Below are positions 41,626-42,289 of a stretch of DNA of 42,289 bases, piece by piece. Location of the stretch: the NCBI RefSeq assembly GCF_003574425.1, contig NZ_QLIU01000012.1:1-42289 (forward strand). The letters run 5' to 3'. Under the pieces are notes generated by a model. It saw nothing but the letters and a program-made list of their open reading frames with translations, did not search any database and was not told the DNA's origin. Source of the stretch: Cysteiniphilum halobium. Its GTDB lineage: Bacteria > Pseudomonadota > Gammaproteobacteria > Francisellales > Francisellaceae. Positions within the stretch are counted from its first letter, which is position 1, and every line of letters starts with the position of its first letter. Position numbers and translations under genes: made by a program.

Positions 41626-41661
41626 AAACGCCAATCAACGATACGAGCGTGATTGGCGTTT
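41626..41661 (-). terminator. Terminator-like hairpin between rpsP and rimM
   Basis: AAACGCCAATCA and TGATTGGCGTTT form a perfect 12-bp stem around a 12-base loop. Reading on the minus strand, the stem is followed by TTTGTTTTATG, a U-rich tail. This is as strong a terminator as the one after rplS, although the loop is long. It lies 52 bases before the rimM start. Confidence 0.75.
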
Positions 41662-41719
41662 CTTAAAAATTTAACATAAGCACTTAGTGTGCTTTTTAAT
41701 GTTTTGCACTTAACAACTG

Positions 41720-41823
41720 ATGAAAAATAAGTTGAGTTTAATTCCCCCTCACCCGCGACGCTTATGCTTTGCGACCTCTCCCTCAAGGGGCGAGGTGAAG
41801 GGTGGATCAACTTATTTTTTCAT
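41720..41823. mobile_element. MITE-like element, family A, best copy
   Basis: The 104-base unit is bounded by ATGAAAAATAAGTTGA (41720-41735) and TCAACTTATTTTTTCAT (41807-41823), near-perfect inverted repeats that differ by one inserted base. Its GC-rich core begins CCCCCTCACCCGCGACGCTT and contains an inner hairpin, CCTCTCCC with GGGGCGAGG. Related sequences occur near 20424, 31716 and 38775. There is no gene inside. It sits between rpsP and rimM. Confidence 0.75.
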
Positions 41824-41829
41824 TATCAC

Positions 41830-42087
41830 TTAAGCTTGTACTGTTGCTTTACGCGCTTCTTTAACGATAGAAGTTACACGATCAGACATCTTAGCACCTG
41901 TGCCTAACCAGTAGTCAACACGTTCAAGATCAACACGCACTTTTTCTTCATGTTCTTTTGCCAATGGGTTAAAGAAACCAACACGCTCGATAGGACGACC
42001 ATCACGCGCTTTGCGACTGTCTGTTACCACGATTCTATAAAAAGGACGCTTCTTAGCGCCGCCTCTAGCCATACGAATTACGACCAT
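41830..42087 (-). CDS. rpsP: 30S ribosomal protein S16
   Basis: S16 is needed for assembly of the 30S body. The 85-residue protein starts [41 protein letters not shown], the family signature. GGAGAA precedes the ATG at 42087, which I prefer to a longer frame that would add 19 unlike residues. It is the first gene of the rpsP-rimM-trmD-rplS series. Confidence 0.98.
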   Translation of the reverse strand: MVVIRMARGGAKKRPFYRIVVTDSRKARDGRPIERVGFFNPLAKEHEEKVRVDLERVDYWLGTGAKMSDRVTSIVKEARKATVQA

Positions 42088-42156
42088 AATATTCTCCAAA
42101 TTTTCTATATTAATTATTGTTGCTCTAGAATTTGTGCTAAACACAAAAACGGGCGC

Positions 42157-42162
42157 ATTTTA
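42157..42162 (-). promoter_or_regulatory. -10 box of rpsP
   Basis: TAAAAT on the minus strand, followed by GCGCCCG, about 70 bases before the rpsP ATG. No good -35 is found at 16-18 bases. The same ATGCGCCCGTTT sequence follows the nupC -10, and GC-rich discriminators are usual for growth-regulated ribosomal promoters. Confidence 0.45.
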
Positions 42163-42289
42163 GCGTACTTTTGACGTGGGCACCAGTGATTTTAAGGCGT
42201 TAATTCATTTTTTATAGTGTTTTCACCCTTTACTCATACATTGATTGAGAATAAATAGTGTCCGCATGATATATAGTAGTTCCAAAATA

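Noticed and set aside
41538-41810. A 90-codon minus-strand frame upstream of rimM
   Set aside because: It is made of the MITE-like element and the terminator hairpin, has no family resemblance, and overlaps the rimM start.
1-42289. CRISPR array, prophage or secretion cluster
   Set aside because: No regularly spaced direct repeats, phage structural genes or clustered secretion genes are visible in any part of the window.

Overview
This AT-rich window reads as ordinary chromosome of a gammaproteobacterium. Pointers to that group are YciB, YciO, SohB, an SspA of gammaproteobacterial type, HolA/HolB, EmrD, an E. coli-like tRNA-Lys and the rpsP-rimM-trmD-rplS block. The AT-rich codon use and gene mixture would fit a Francisella/Piscirickettsia-like lineage, but that placement is an impression and not a demonstration. 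No prophage, IS transposase, CRISPR array, rRNA or large accessory island is visible. What is unusual lies mostly between the genes.

Layout. 1-2600: tail of an unknown gene, then plsY-mutM-holA on the plus strand. 2600-4580: a type IV pseudopilin gene, tRNA-Lys, tRNA-Thr, a small membrane protein and deoD. 4900-9530: minus-strand phrB-hemH-tldD-yciO, divergent from yciB (9600). 10150-10310: remnants of repeats. 10320-12880: minus-strand sspA-sohB-holB, divergent from nupC. 14240-14900: a gap holding a 51-codon gene not expected from size filters, plus hairpins. 14900-18680: a phosphate uptake operon in the unusual order pstC-pstA-pstB-pstS, with a well-formed PhoB-type box before pstC. 18830-25150 (plus): a membrane-anchored glutamate-synthase-like protein, chaA, a ParD/ParE-type toxin-antitoxin pair, rlmE, an ATP:cobalamin adenosyltransferase and trkA. 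25160-25326: a palindromic MITE-like element. 25440-27950: a zinc-type ArsR/SmtB repressor and its P1B ATPase. 28140-29210: two lipoproteins. 29220-31020 (minus): pyrB and a methyltransferase. 31120-35160: coaE (plus), then truA, an M15 peptidase, a DUF4823-like lipoprotein and coaX-folE (minus). 35330-38700: emrD, a Gln-rich SH3 protein, lpxH and a membrane protein. 38980-42090 (minus): rpsP, rimM, trmD, rplS, xerD.

How the genes work together. Phosphate uptake (pst), nucleoside import and phosphorolysis (nupC, deoD), CoA synthesis (coaX, coaE), the clamp-loader subunits delta and delta-prime (holA, holB), lipid synthesis (plsY, lpxH) and cation homeostasis (chaA, trkA, the zinc efflux pair) are all housekeeping functions. 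The most interesting signals are: (i) at least two families of short palindromic, MITE-like elements in the gaps, one copy of which sits between rpsP and rimM and is followed by a strong terminator-like hairpin; (ii) a terminator whose U-tract abuts the xerD start codon; (iii) the reordered pst operon with a textbook-spaced Pho box; (iv) the uncharacterised 51-codon gene at 14367-14522. I see no convincing new multi-gene system.
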